A DNA stretch of 64,000 bases from Eretmocerus hayati (GCA_029851415.1 CM056743.1:74173186-74237185); one strand, 5' to 3'; shown: positions 23,751-36,074, counted from the first letter of the stretch. Program-made: numbers and translations. The notes: a model not told the origin generated them from the letters alone.

Positions 23751-24174
23751 GGTATGTGATCTATGATGGTGAGGCATGGAGTCTTGATCGTGTGATTTTA
23801 TGTTTTCTGATCTTCGTTCGTGACATAACTTTATCAAAAATTATAAAGATTAGTATTTGATACGAGTCTCAAAAACGTATGAAGCCACACGCTCTCAGTC
23901 ATTCGAGGATAATTTTTTGTTTCTCACTTGTTTTCGTGTGACGAATCTAGAAGGATGGACTCCGTTGGGAATCATGTAGATTAGATCTTTGTAAGAGTTT
24001 TAAAAACATATGAGACCATTTGCGTTGAGTTATTTAAGAATTAGCGCAATGCCTCGCGTTGCTCGAACTGTAAAGGTTCCCTCGAGGCGTATTAGTTTCT
24101 CAAAATGCTCTTCCAGATCAAATGGAAATATATTCTGTATCGTTTTTATCAGGGTTTGTACCTAAACTTATGTT

Positions 24175-25440
24175 TCGTTTAGTTTCGATAACCTTCAACG
24201 AAACTAGGAGGGAATTCCATTCAGTTTCGTTTTTCAAAAAACTTAATCGAAATACCAGAATTACGTTTCGTTCATCTAATGAACGAAACTAAACATAATT
24301 ATTGACTTCCAATAACGTATTCCATTTCGTTTATCAGAAACTAAACTAAACGGAAACGAAATATACAGTACCGTCCAAAACTTCTCGATGGGTGATCCCT
24401 CGAGTACCCTGACTTGCTACAGCAATAAGTCAAATTCTATGCGTTGTACAAAAGTTTTTTAAAAGCATCTTAAACATCAGAAAACATACTAACTTTTACT
24501 GGGTTTGGATGAATTTTATCAAATATTTTTGCAGGTCCTACACGCTGATGAAAAGATAGTAAATCTAAAAAATTTTTACTTTCATTGAGACACCTGCAGT
24601 TTCAATGCGAATGAAGCTACGGCAATTCTGGGAAAAGCATCTTGTAGAGCGGAAAAAATGCTATGTGTGACTTTTTTTCGATTATTTTCTACGTCCGGTG
24701 TATGAGAACCTGCGAGCTGTCCAAATCCCCAAAATCATGGTTTTTCACCGTTTTCTGTGCCGTTTCCGATGATAAACAGTAATTTTGGGTATCTAGACTA
24801 TTCGTACGTTCTCATACGCGGTGCGTGAAAAATAAACAAAAAATAACTACACATAGCATTCTTTCCGCTCTGCAAGATGCTCCTCAGAATTGTCGTATCT
24901 TCATTCGCATTAAAACTGCAGGTGTCTCAATGAAAGTAAAAAATGTTTAGATTTTTTTTTTCATCAGCGTGTGGGACCTTAAAAAATATTTGATAAAAAT
25001 CATCCAAATCCGGTGAAAGTTAGTATTTTTTCTGCTCTTCAAGATACTTCTTTGAAATTTTTCGTACAACGCATAGAATTCGACTTACTGCTGTTGCAAG
25101 TCAGGGTACTCGAGGGATCACCAAGAATTTTTGGACGGTACTGTAGTTTGGTGAGAAACGAAATGAAACTCAACAATAATTCCGTTGGGAAAAACGAAAC
25201 GCAACGTAAGTCTTCTATAATTTCGTTTTTGACAAACGAAACTAATTGAAAATTTCCGTTAGGATCGTAAAAAACGAAACGAAACTCAACTATAGTTTCG
25301 TTGGAAAAAACTCAACGAAACGTCAATCTTCCATAATTTCGTTGCTGTTAAACGAAACTGAACAATAATTTCGTTGGAAAAAACGAAACGAAACGAAATT
25401 GATTCGAAGTCAGTTTCTTTCTCAACGAAGGTAAACGTAA
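24175..25440. repeat. GAAAC-rich minisatellite interrupted by a MITE
   Basis: Both sides of the MITE (24175-24365 and 25146-25440) consist of imperfect repeats of roughly 50-60 bases rich in TTTCGTT and AACGAAACG. The units on the two sides resemble each other. No coding meaning is apparent. Confidence 0.65.
24366..25143. mobile_element. 778-bp mariner-type MITE
   Basis: It starts CAGTACCGTCCAAAACTTCT and ends with the imperfect inverse complement GGACGGTACTG. TA lies on both sides, as in Tc1/mariner insertions. Nearly the whole element folds back, with arms of about 330 bases (for example CACCTGCAGTTTCAATGCGAATGAAG and its inverse relative). There is no transposase. Confidence 0.85.
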
Positions 25441-25449
25441 GCGAAACGG

Positions 25450-26360
25450 ATGGGTACGAATAAGAACGTGAACATCCATCTTGGGCCGGCAACTCTTCGT
25501 TGCCAGTCCAAGAGCTGAGACAAGAGCGGAGTACTTTTATACATGTGAGGTTCTGAAAAGAACTGTAAAGAAGGTTGGTTGTCTTCTCCACAGTTTCAGG
25601 ATAATATGTGCTTCAGAAGATGGTACGACGTATGTACTGGTGTTTTCGTATGCTGGTGTGATTGCACATATGTATGGTCGCACATGCAAGTTTGTGTAAA
25701 TACAGACGTGTGTGTGGGTACGCGCGTGATCGTGCGTAGCTCGGGTCTGTATATGAGCAGATCCGTGGAAACTTGCTACTTCGAGTTGAGAAATTTGAAA
25801 AAGACAAAAGTGAGATAATTGAAGTCAGAGGTTACTTTTCTTACTCGTAATATCAACTAGATTGAGAATCAGAACTGAAAAAATAGGAAGTCGAAAAAAA
25901 TTTTTGTATGTTAAATCCCATAAGAACTTAGCTCAAGATCGTTTTTCGGCCATGGGATTGACAGCCATGGAATTGACATTTCGCATCAGATCAGTGTACG
26001 CGGATCGGGGATTTCACGTATCGCTTATTCCGATTGTATAAGACTTCGGTATACCAAATACTTACGAAAAGTCGAGGGAGGTTCTGGATTGTCGATCTTC
26101 TAAACATGTTCGCAGGTGGCCACGGATTTGACACTCTTATTTAACTTGTCGTTTTCTCGAAGAAGGGCTCCCCGCCAATTCGCGGGAGCAAAGCGAACGA
26201 AGTCTGTGGCGCAGCCGTTTGATAGTTTGAAGTGTTAGGATCAAATTGTGTCCACGAGTGAATGCTTCCAAGTCGTTAGACGCTCTCACGCAACACATGT
26301 AGTAAAAACCGCGATTTTGGCGCAAATCGATGGACTCAATGTACATATCGCGTTGGGGAT
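25450..26360. other. Non-coding stretch, no recognisable gene
   Basis: Only short, unsupported frames are present. Confidence 0.5.
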
Positions 26361-26373
26361 GTGAAAGACCTAG

Positions 26374-28890
26374 TTACGTCTCTAAAACTGTGAGAACATG
26401 GCTAAAATATGTTTGGAGGATGCACACTTTGTATGGGAAAATGGCCCATGAGCGGTAACCTCTAATTCTTTCTGCATCATGTAGAGCGGGACGCTGGCAA
26501 TGACGAGGGCCTGTTTTGGTAGGTGTCACTACTGTGGAACTTTTTGAAATCGGGAAAATGCTTAGGGGGTAGTTTTTTCGCAGAACGGACCTAGCTGATG
26601 CATAAACGTCGAAACTGAACAAATGCACGATCCAATCATAACGAATGAGGCCTCGATCGATTCGTCTTGATGAGGAGCTTTGTGTGCAGATGGATTGATA
26701 CCAGCGCAATGGAAGACACGGGCGTGGAGAGTGTTTATATTGACTTTAGAGGAAAACAACCCCTAAGATTCCAGACCTATTCATTGGTAGAACTCAGACT
26801 TGCACGATGGGATCTGGATTTCCTTGGTTTTATTTTGAAGATATAATCTAGCCACGGGGTTATGACCTACTCGGAGACCAGCGCCGGTATTGGAGGGAGA
26901 CAGATGGCCGAAAAATCATTCCCAGCAGTAATATACGAGTTTAGTCAGACACAGATGAACCAAGGGACGATAGGTGGGATCCCGAGAGGTTGCACGACGC
27001 GATTGCGAGGGGAGCGTGCTCATTTTGTATCTCGATAACAATAGCAAGTATATGTATCCTGAGAATATCAGCGCTGAGTTGCCAACGAGAGGTGGATCTC
27101 GGAATGTGAGTGACTTTGCAAAACCACCCCTATTGATATTTGGATATTTTCCCAGATATACAACGAATGCACGATCGGATCTCGGATTTCATGGGACGAG
27201 TTTGTAGATATCGTTGAGGCGGAGCCAATGGACCCATCCGAATATCAGCGCGGGGTGAAGATCCGATGGTTGGAGGGAAATATGGCTCCCAGTAGTAACA
27301 GACGAGATGGGTCAGACATACGACCTGGGGAGATTATTTGAGATTACGAGAGTTTGCACGATGTGATTGAGACAGGCGAGAAGTCATTCTAAAGCTCGAC
27401 AACTGTAGCAAGTGTGGGTAGTCTCGGAATATCAGCGCTGAGTCACCGAGATGATGTATCCCCGAGGATGTATGTGATGGAGGAACAACCCCTTTTCAGA
27501 TTTCGACATTTTTCCTCGTATTAAACGAATACACGATCGTATCTCGGATTTCGAGGGACCAGTTTGTAGATATTAATGAGGCGGAGCCTATGGGTCAGGC
27601 GGAATATCAGCGCAGGAGAGAGATCTGGCGGGAGGGGGGAAATATGGCTCCCAGTGAATATGACCTCTCGCCCGTCTCAATCGCATCGTGCAGACTCTCG
27701 TAGTCTCAAATACTCTCCCCAGGTCGTATGTCTGACCCTTCTCATCTGTTACTACTGGCAGCCATATCCTCCCCCTTCCGCCGGATCTCCTTCTTGCGCT
27801 GATATCCCGCCTGGTCCGAAGGCTCCGCCTCATCGATATCTACAAACTGGTCCCATGAAATCCAAGATACGATCGTGCATTCGTTTAATACGAGGAAAAA
27901 TGACGAAATCTGAATAGGGGTTGTTCCTCTATCACATACATCCTTAGAGATACATTACCTCGGTAACTCAGCGCTGATATTCCGAGAATACCCACACTTA
28001 CTAGAATTATCGAGCTTCAAAATGACCTCTCGCCCGTCTCAATCGCATCGTGCAAACTCTCGTAATCTCAAATAATCTCCCCAGGTCGTATGTCTGACCC
28101 ATCTCGTCTGTTACTCCCCTCAGAAGTCCGAGATCCGATCGTGCATTCGTTGTATATATGGGAAAATGTCGAAATATCAATGGGGGTGGTTCTGCAAGGT
28201 CACTCACATTCCGAGATCCACCTCTCGTTGGCAACTCAGCCCTGATATTTTCAGGATACATATACTTTCTACTGTTGTCGAGCTACAAAATAAGCACGCT
28301 CCCGTCGTGCAAACTCTCGGGATCCCACCTATCGTCCCTTGGTTTATCTGTGTCTGACTAAACTCGTATATCACTACTGGGAATGGTTTTTCGGCCATCT
28401 ATCTCCCTCCAAGACCGGCGCTGGTCTCCGAGTAGGTCATAACCCCGTGGCCGGATTATATCTTCGAAATTAAACCGAGAAAATCCAGATCCCATCGTGC
28501 AAGTCTGAGTTCTACCGATGAATAGGTCTGGAGTCTTAGGGGTTGTTTTTCCCAAAGTCGATACAAACACTCTCCACGCCCGTGTCTTCCATTGCGCTGG
28601 TATCAATCCATCTGCACACGAAGCTCCTCATCAAGACGAATCGATCGAGGCCTCATTCGTTATGATTGGATCGTGCATTTGTTCAGTTTCGACGTTTATG
28701 CATCAGCTAGGTCCGTTCTGCGAAAAAAACTACCCCCTGAGCATTTCCCCGATTTTCAAAAAATCCCGAGCAGTGACACTTCCCAAAACAGACCCTCGTT
28801 ATTGCCAGTGGCCCGCTCTACATGATGCAGAAAGAATTAGAGGTTACCGCTCATGGGCCATTTTCCCATACAAAGTGTGCATCCTCCTTT
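26374..28890. repeat. ~2.5-kb imperfect palindrome with repetitive arms
   Basis: Sequence from about 26410 inward reappears in inverse orientation from about 28880 inward. Matching blocks include TTTGTATGGGAAAATGGCCC, GCAGAACGGACCTAGCTGAT, GAATGAGGCCTCGATCGATT and TTGCCAACGAGAGGTGGATC. The inner parts of the arms (27100-27640 and 27660-28200) contain sub-repeats of about 350 bases around ATATCAGCGC, CGATCGGATCTCGG and AGACATACGACCTGGGGAG. The symmetry centre is near 27.65 kb. Frames occur on both strands as mirror images and are not genes. Confidence 0.85.
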
Positions 28891-28899
28891 GATGTCTTT

Positions 28900-31486
28900 A
28901 CGCGGGATAATCATTGAGAAGTTGGGTATCACTGTGCCGCGCTCATGAATCCCGAATTTGGAGGTGGGGACAGGCCATGAAATTGAGATTTTGACCCTTA
29001 ATTCGCACTTTCCGACCCTCAAACCTCCAGCTTGGTTCAATATGACTTCCTGCCGAAAAAGAGCATGAAAAATACGCAAAAAAGTGTTCTGCACAATCGA
29101 TTGAGAACACGCAGACGCCGCAACAAGCCGAGCCGCATTGTGAGCAAGTTTCCACGGACCTACTCATATACTTATATGTCCAGGAATGTGGTTTGTGTCT
29201 TCAACCTCGAGAAGAATCAAGATTCCGTTCATCAAATTACTGAGTTTATCTGAACGAGCTCCTGTTTAGAACGGAGCAAGTGAAGATAAATGCATACTTT
29301 GACCTTTCGTATCAGAATGTTATAAATTCTTAATCTTGATTTTGTTCGAACCGAGTACCTCAAATAAGAATTCTCTAAGAACATGAGGACTTTTCAAACC
29401 AAATAAGGCGATTCTAATGACTGAAAGGGCTGGGAGGACCGGTACACATCCCGACATCGGGGACTCATGTGCTTGTAGGGAATACTGAAATAGCAGTGAC
29501 TCAACTGGTCACACCTACGAGATTGCGCGCATTTCTAGATAGAGAGTGAAACCAAAGCACGCGATATTTTTCAATAAGCTCTTGCATAGAGAAGAATCAT
29601 CAGGAACCACGGTTGTATACGATGATCGTGGGAAACTACTATCAATGAATTATACATGGAGGAGCGAATTACAGATTGATACATTTCGGAGCAACTTTTT
29701 GCGTTAGAGGAATGGACGGTATTGCTAATACATCATATTCACTATCGCCACGCCGCCCAGATTGATGTGGAGATTATTAAAGTACAGACATCGAAGTTGC
29801 TATAAACGAGGTATAACGTGGTGAGGGTTCTAGGTTCCAGAGAGAACACGAGTTGAGTGAATGATAGGTGACTTTATGTATGAGAGTTCAATAGTTGAGA
29901 GAGAGTGTGTGAATAGTTTAGTTGGTCAGAGCGGTCTGTCCGCGGCGTGGCCCGTCGTCCGCGACGATGGGTCCGCGACGCGACATCGCACTTGGTGGGG
30001 AAATGGGTGATTATCCGTCAGAAACGCTGACGGTGCACCTGGTGCATCGTCAGGTGACGGGGAGAGGCGCGGGCCGGAGGCTCGAGACTCACCACGTCAC
30101 AGGTGTGCCTGGCCGGAGACTCGCATCGTCCTGATGCGGTGACCTATATTACAATATATAAATCAGCTGTGGCCTCTTAAATGGCCTTCAAGTCATATGG
30201 TTGCGATCATATGTTATGTTATAGGGCTTGCGTGGAGCGAGCACGTGTTAGTATGAATGTATGTGTGATTCTTGATAGAGCGAGAGTGTCGTTGTCGGTG
30301 TGTGTCACGATACAAATTTTTATCGCGAACTCTCTGTCGGTATAATCGTTTCGACTCAAATATTTTCATTGTCTTATTTCTGATTTTACAGAATGTGATT
30401 TTTTTTCTTTCTTACGATTATGCTCAAAAGTTGAAAACATGTTCGATGGCTTTCTAAAAATCATGAATATGTTGATTGAAATTTTTGAAAATTATTAACA
30501 ATTAATTATTAACAACTAATCTTCTTAATTGTATGAATATATGAGGTTCTATACCTCTATTCAATGCAAATGTTTTACAAAATTATAAAAGCACTGAAAT
30601 GTCTGGAAAAGAGAATTATTAACAATAGATTGTTTATAAACAATATACCTTAATTTTATGGTTATTCATATGAGATTCTATATCTCAATTTGATTAACGA
30701 ATTTTTCCCAAAAGTTCATTTTTGTATGAACAATACCCTGAATGTTATTAATAAATCATACAATAAACAAATAATATACGTAATATAATTGTCCATAGTT
30801 GTGTATTTTCAATAGTGAGATTTGTCAAATTCGGAATTTGGCTCAATGATTTGAGAAAAGAGCTCGACTATTCCTATCGGTCTCTCACTGCTTCTCTTTC
30901 GTTCTCTAGTATACAATAGGTATACTATATATAGCTATATACTGCCATAGTTGGGGATAGCGTTGAGGACTTTTTATCGCTTGCAGCTGTGGGATCATTT
31001 TCCATCCGCCACAAGAAATACTTTTTCTTTCTTGAGATGATTTTAAGTCTCATTTCGGTTCTAATATTATAATACTTTTGGGCCGATCATTACATGGAGT
31101 TTTGGTTCAAAAAACATGGCAAAGGGTTCTCTCGAAAGATGAAATTATGAATTTTGCACTGTGACAATTTTCAAAATTTGCTTTTTCCGGGAATTTTTGA
31201 TCAAATGGTCAGATAGTCCTTGGAAAGACCTTGAATTCGAGCGTTTAAACGTCAAAATCGGATCAAAATTAACCGAGTTATGACGGTTTTTCGGGTACTC
31301 TGATTTACTCACGAGAAACTGTAATTTATCTGGATTTTCACTCTATCGTGGTGATTTGAAATTTTTTGGGTAGTCGGTCGGTTTTCATTCTACTAATATA
31401 CAACATAAGAAGTATTCATATCAATTTTCAAGTCGATATCACCATAACTTTTCAATATATGACAAAATACGCACTCATATTTAGTG
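28900..31486. other. Non-coding stretch left of the Polinton
   Basis: A GC-rich island at about 29930-30140 (CGTCGTCCGCGACG, CCGGAGGCTCGAGACTC) is followed by very AT-rich DNA at 30470-30830 with repeated ATTATTAACAA and TAAACAATATAC words. No gene was recognised. The last six bases before the Polinton are CCGACG. Confidence 0.5.
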
Positions 31487-31492
31487 CCGACG
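31487..31492. other. Polinton target-site duplication, left
   Basis: CCGACG directly precedes the element terminus AGTAGTATGAG and is repeated at 52726-52731. A 6-bp duplication is the known length for Polintons. Confidence 0.9.
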
Positions 31493-33319
31493 AGTAGTAT
31501 GAGTACCGGTATAGCGAGACATAACAAATGACGTCATCGCTTATCTCATGGTGGAAAGGAGATATGGTGTGCTCACGCGCAGCGTGAGCACCTCAGCCAA
31601 TCGCATTTCTGCCCCAGTTGCCGGCCATATTGCCCTCCTAGCCAATGAGATGGCCGGAGCCCCGGAGGCAAATTTGAACATTTGAAAACAGAGATAGCTT
31701 CAAGTGACGCGTTTTTGAGTGTTCCAGACTTTTTGTCAAAAATGGAATTTGCTGAGGAGACTGATTAGAATGCCTTCTGCATCGGTAAAACAGATAACTG
31801 TTGGCGATTACAAGAAATTCAGTTGAGAATTTTGTTATTCCGATGAATGGTGAATTATAAATCACGAGGCAGACTCGTCTGAGACAAAATCAGGCATGCA
31901 CGCGGAGCAAATTTTAATTTTAATGTACTGTTTGCGTTTCGAAATGAGGAGAGCAGCTGACGGGATGAATTACTTGGGGAATTGATATGTACCAATGGTA
32001 GTTCGGGATGATGAGCTATTTTACTCGCAGATCGATACATATCGTAGGAATCAAATATTCAACCGCGCATCGAGTATGAATCACTAATTTGGCACATTAC
32101 ATATTAATGGCACATTTATATCTTTTCTGAAAACATACAACTTTTTTCAGAATATTCAGAAGCAGATTCGGTTGACTTGGAATCATCACTGGCTCACAAG
32201 TTAATATTAGCAACAAACACCATCACATAGTAATAATAATTTTTCAGATTTCTAGACATGCAATAAAATTTTGAAAAAAACAATTCACAGATCACAATCA
32301 ACTTAATAAAATGTGAGGAGATAGTTATGAGAAGAATTCGATTTTTTCCAGTTCTCCGAGCTTGTCTTAGTCGCTTATAAGCATTTCTTCTCGGGTGGTT
32401 CAATTCTTTCAATCTGATATAAGTTCGAGACACTGTCCGAAAGTTTGTTTACATCCCGACCGCAGAAATCAGCCCGCTGCTTAGTCACTGCTGGTGGATG
32501 CTTCGGTATCCGGAAAAACTCATTTTGTTTTTATCAACATTCCATTCCGTTTATGGCATAGATGAACGGAGCAACACGGCATTTTTTTGTTAAAAAAGAA
32601 TAAAAAAAATGGATGAGTAACGTGATGTTGTGGAGTGGCAGTGGCTCGAACGGTCAAACCGTTTGCTAGCGAGAGCAGTCGTCTGCTCCATTCAAATACG
32701 CAAGATGGCTGCCGATGGGATCTGCGCAGAGCAAGACGAAAACTCGTCCTCGACTTGAACACACCATATCTCCTTTCCACCATGGCTTATCTTATCTTAT
32801 CAGTGACGTCGCGGTGGTGTGGGGCAGTCTCGCCGAGTGGCTTATCTCTTATCTTATCAGCGCGGTGGTGTGAGGGAGTCGAGCGTCGGGGCTTATCTTA
32901 TCGCTGACGTCACCAAGGTCAGCGTGTGGCGTAGTATTTCCTTATCTCTATCGGTTAGTGGGTCACGGCGATAAGGAGGGGGTAATAACATTGGGAGCGG
33001 CTGGCGTAAGGTGTTATCTCATCAGCTGATGGTGTTTACGCATTGTTTATGATAAAGGGGGTGGGGGTGATAAACAAAAAGTGGGACCGAGCAGCTGATG
33101 GTCCCGCTGGTGTAGCCGTGTGTATAGCTATATATATCGCCGTGATATATAGATATACACATTACGGTGTGACCGAGTAGTACTCTGAGTTCACGCAATG
33201 TTTAGATTGTTGATAATCAGTGGTCAAGGTCAGGTGGTGGGGGTGGTAAACAAAATATGGGACCGAACAGCTGATGGGCGAGGTCCCGCTGGTGTAGCCG
33301 CGAGTATAGCTATATATAT
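31493..33319. repeat. Polinton left terminal inverted repeat (interrupted)
   Basis: Bases 31493-31546 plus 32793-33319 (581 in total) match the inverse of 52146-52725, with about two substitutions noticed. The repeat contains TGACGTCA at 31529-31536 and 32905-32912, several TTATC/GATAA words, CAGCTGATG boxes, and two copies of a CAGCTGATG...GTCCCGCTGGTGTAGCCG...TATAGCTATATATA module. It is split by the element at 31547-32784. Confidence 0.95.
31547..32784. mobile_element. 1238-bp non-autonomous DNA transposon (8-bp TSD)
   Basis: It starts CATGGTGGAAAGGAGATATG and ends with the inverse complement; the inverted repeat is 25 bases perfect and about 28 with one mismatch. GCTTATCT occurs at 31539-31546 and 32785-32792. 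Removing the element and one copy exactly restores the right terminal repeat sequence of the Polinton. An 8-bp duplication fits hAT or P superfamilies; the CA start is compatible with both. It has no transposase frame. It must have inserted after the Polinton ends last matched each other. Confidence 0.9.
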
Positions 33320-34140
33320 TTATCCGTCGTGGCCAGGTGGTGGGGGATAATAAACAAAAGTGTTGCACATGGGCCAGATGGAACGCAGCGCCATCTGGGT
33401 TATCAACGGTCGGTAAGTGGGAATGCGTTTTATCGATGTGTGGTAATATATGATGATGGTTAATGATTGTTATCGGCCGGTAACGGGTTGCCTTCCTTAC
33501 CTACGCGTGATATTTTTTCAGGGGAACGGTATTATCGACATTCTTGGGGGAAATTATTCAAATTATGGATGAGGACATCGTTTCCGCACCACCCAACGAG
33601 GTAGATGTCTCGGCGCGTTTTTGTTTACGTGGTATCCCCTGATGCGGGCCTAATCCACGATCGGTTACTGTTTTTCTAGAACCGGAGAAGTGAAAATGAA
33701 TTCATATCTTAGGATTTCTCGTACCTTCCTTTCCTTTTGTCATCTTTTGGGAGCAGACGAGTCTTATCGCTCACGCTATCCGGGAACTTGCCCCAGGTTG
33801 ATGGTTCTTTCTTCTCTCCTGGTCTCTGCCTTCCGCTCCTGTCGTCTTCCAAGCGGACGTATTTACTATTGTCTTGACCCATGTTGAGAAAGTGCTTTGC
33901 ACCAAAAGAACCTAATGTGTACGTCCGCTCTATGAGGCGGTGAAGAATGGACTGAATCACGATGTCAATCGTCTTTGATTTTATGTTTTTCGAGAATATT
34001 AAGGAAGTTTGATATATATATGAAAGCGTATTGAAGTAATTTGTCTTCTGGGTGAAGTTATTTGATGGGTGGGGGTAACTTGGAAAGAAGATAAGCATAA
34101 GAGTACAGATCATCTCATTTTTTATTCCCATATTCCACTA
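33320..34140. other. Polinton left subterminal region
   Basis: It begins with a third partial copy of the terminal module (GTGGCCAGGTGGTGGGGGATAATAAACAAAAG). Apart from the small minus-strand frame listed separately, no gene was recognised. AT-rich sequence borders the 350-aa gene. Confidence 0.5.
33709..33882 (-). CDS. Possible small charged protein (57 aa)
   Basis: The ATG at 33880-33882 starts MGQDNSKYVRLEDD, followed by a Lys/Arg/Asp-rich chain and a stop at 33709. Glycine at position 2 followed by a polar stretch would suit N-myristoylation, but this is inference. The frame stays open further upstream without clear meaning. No homologue is recognised, and no close poly(A) signal was found. 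It could be a chance frame or an exon. Confidence 0.25.
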   Translation of the reverse strand: MGQDNSKYVRLEDDRSGRQRPGEKKEPSTWGKFPDSVSDKTRLLPKDDKRKGRYEKS

Positions 34141-34176
34141 TGTACAAGGGAGTCGAGATATTTATTCAGTATCGCT

Positions 34177-35229
34177 TTACAATTGAGCATTCGCATCCAT
34201 GTAATCAAATATGTCTTTTGCAAGATTCGCCATACCGAATGCACGCAGTTCCAAGAACAATATATTCAAATTATCGTTACCAAATGAATAGTCGAGTCTT
34301 GATATAACATCACTTTTGATAAGTTCACTGTTCATCGTGAAGAAATGACGGAATGAAACCACATCTTTCAATATATTGAATCTCATCTCGCTGGATTCTT
34401 TCTGCATCAATTCACGTACAAAATTGTTCACGTATTCAATTGCACGATTCACAAAAGCACACACTTCTTCACTTTTCTTCAATTTTGTAGCTATGCACTC
34501 ACGCAGACGTCGTAGGCCTTCGAATGTAGCCTGCTGCATGACGAATGTTGGCGTAGCGTCGAATTTTCTCTTCTTCTTGCACGGCTCCTTCTCTCCATCT
34601 TGCACCTCTTCCTCGATGGTTGACAGTCGCACCACAGGGAGTTGTGGCCGTTCGTCGATGAATATTGCCCTCGATCCGTACGAGGTGGTGAAGACGATGT
34701 CGTGGGATGGCAGGAAGAGTTTTGATCCGGTTCCAGGATTTTGCGCCAAAGAGTAGGAATTTTCGAGATATCCGGTAATTGCTTCCATCTTCTCAAGGAA
34801 AAGCTCCCAGTTTGCCGCATCAAACGTGACGTGCTTGAGGGGTGTCCCATGGCTGCCGAGCTTGACGACGGGGCGGTATATTCCTCCCGAATATTCTAAT
34901 CCGACAAAGGCTCTCTTGGAGTCAGACTTGTTTAATGCGTAAGTGGTCGAGAATAGTAAGTTGGGTAAATCACGAGCCAATTTCACCGCTCTGGATCCGT
35001 TACGTGACACAGGTGCACCAGGTGGAGCCATATTCTCCTTGGCAGCTTGAGCGTCGTTGTTAGACTCGAACGGTTGAGATTCAGGAATGTTAAAATCAAC
35101 CACCTGAGAATCGGGGATGTTGTCGCCTAGCTGGTAAGCAGCAACGTCGTCGAAAGCAGCGGCAGCGGTGGCGAGGGCCTCGTCCTCGATGTCAGCTGAA
35201 GCGGCGGCGAGGGTTATGAGATCGGCCAT
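34177..35229 (-). CDS. Polinton conserved protein, 350 aa, function unknown
   Basis: The ATG at 35229 gives an Ala/Asp-rich, probably disordered N-terminus (residues 1-80). A middle domain (about 85-145) contains RAFVGLEYSGGIYRPVVKLG and VTFDAANWELFLEKMEAI. The spacing of a beta-rich stretch followed by an aromatic-led helix recalls PC4-type single-strand DNA-binding domains, but that is only a loose resemblance. A basic KKKRKF patch occurs near residue 220 and the C-terminus is helical. A TATA-like box with the element-specific motif lies about 85 bases upstream, and AATAAA follows the stop by about 15 bases. It is the last gene on the transcribed strand and has its own promoter. Confidence 0.8.
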   Translation of the reverse strand: MADLITLAAASADIEDEALATAAAAFDDVAAYQLGDNIPDSQVVDFNIPESQPFESNNDAQAAKENMAPPGAPVSRNGSRAVKLARDLPNLLFSTTYALNKSDSKRAFVGLEYSGGIYRPVVKLGSHGTPLKHVTFDAANWELFLEKMEAITGYLENSYSLAQNPGTGSKLFLPSHDIVFTTSYGSRAIFIDERPQLPVVRLSTIEEEVQDGEKEPCKKKRKFDATPTFVMQQATFEGLRRLRECIATKLKKSEEVCAFVNRAIEYVNNFVRELMQKESSEMRFNILKDVVSFRHFFTMNSELIKSDVISRLDYSFGNDNLNILFLELRAFGMANLAKDIFDYMDANAQL

Positions 35230-35310
35230 CTTGAATATGGAGTAATCAGCAATCGGACTAGGCTCGCGGACTCGATTATGTCGACTGTGTGCCCGTCAGC
35301 GTGCGCGCGA

Positions 35311-35336
35311 GCCCCTTATACCCTCATCCCTCCTCT
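35311..35336 (-). promoter_or_regulatory. TATA-type promoter of the 350-aa gene
   Basis: On the minus strand GGGATGAGGGTATAAGGGGC lies about 85 bases before the ATG. The same arrangement GGGATGAGTGTATAAGGGTG lies before the 256-aa gene, so this looks like a shared element promoter motif rather than a chance TATA. Confidence 0.6.
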
Positions 35337-36074
35337 TGCAACATGTCGTGGTGGAGGAAGAATGTTGTAGAGAGAAGGGGAAACGAGTCACGGCCCGTCA
35401 ACGGTTCTCTCGATGACTCATTGCTCGAGCATCTCGAGAGTGACCGTTAGTGCAACATGAGCAGATGAGTGATAAGACGCATGTGAACCGAGTCTTGCAA
35501 CGGAATTAAGTAACGGATGGAGATATCGATATCATATAAACATCGTATAGTTCTGCGTGAGCGGTTGACACGTGCAGGAATTCCGAGACGTTACGCTATA
35601 TGGATAAGCGATAAGACGTATGTAACCCGATGCTTGCAGAGGAATTTAGTGACCGTTGAAGATATTATATAAACATATTTTTAGACGTTAAGATTCATAA
35701 TTATCTTATCTCGACTACTTACCAACCGTTTGTATGCTCAGCAACGACGGAGGTTGAGCTTGGGGTCTCAAATTACCCTTGGTATCGGGATACTATTTGC
35801 ATCGTGGTATTTTTCAGCCGTTATTTCCGGCTTGCTTGATAATTGAGCTATTTATCATTCGATAAGATATGATTTACTCCAAATATCTCCGTTACAGAGA
35901 AACCGTTGCAAACTTTTTTGAGTGAGAGATGATTGTTATAATGCTTGAATGGTTTGACTAACTCTCTTCATATGTTTTCGAGGGTGTGGGTGAATAACAA
36001 GAGATAATTTGTATATTTGTCAAATTTATTCAATATAATAAGGATTCATACATATATTACATATCGGAGATGTG
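35337..36074. other. Intergenic region between the 350-aa gene and the protease
   Basis: Two diverged copies of a ~125-base segment (around AGTGATAAGACGCATGTGAACCGAG at 35468 and GCGATAAGACGTATGTAACCCGA at 35607) suggest an old tandem duplication. The poly(A) signal of the protease transcript (AATAAA, minus strand) is near 36025-36035. No gene was seen. Confidence 0.5.

Noticed and set aside
27576..28892. Frames on both strands of the 2.5-kb palindrome
   Set aside because: The same peptides appear as mirror images on the two arms and carry no domain; they reflect the repeat, not genes.
34376..34850. Plus- and minus-strand frames overlapping the 350-aa gene
   Set aside because: They are alternative-frame shadows without signals or family resemblance.
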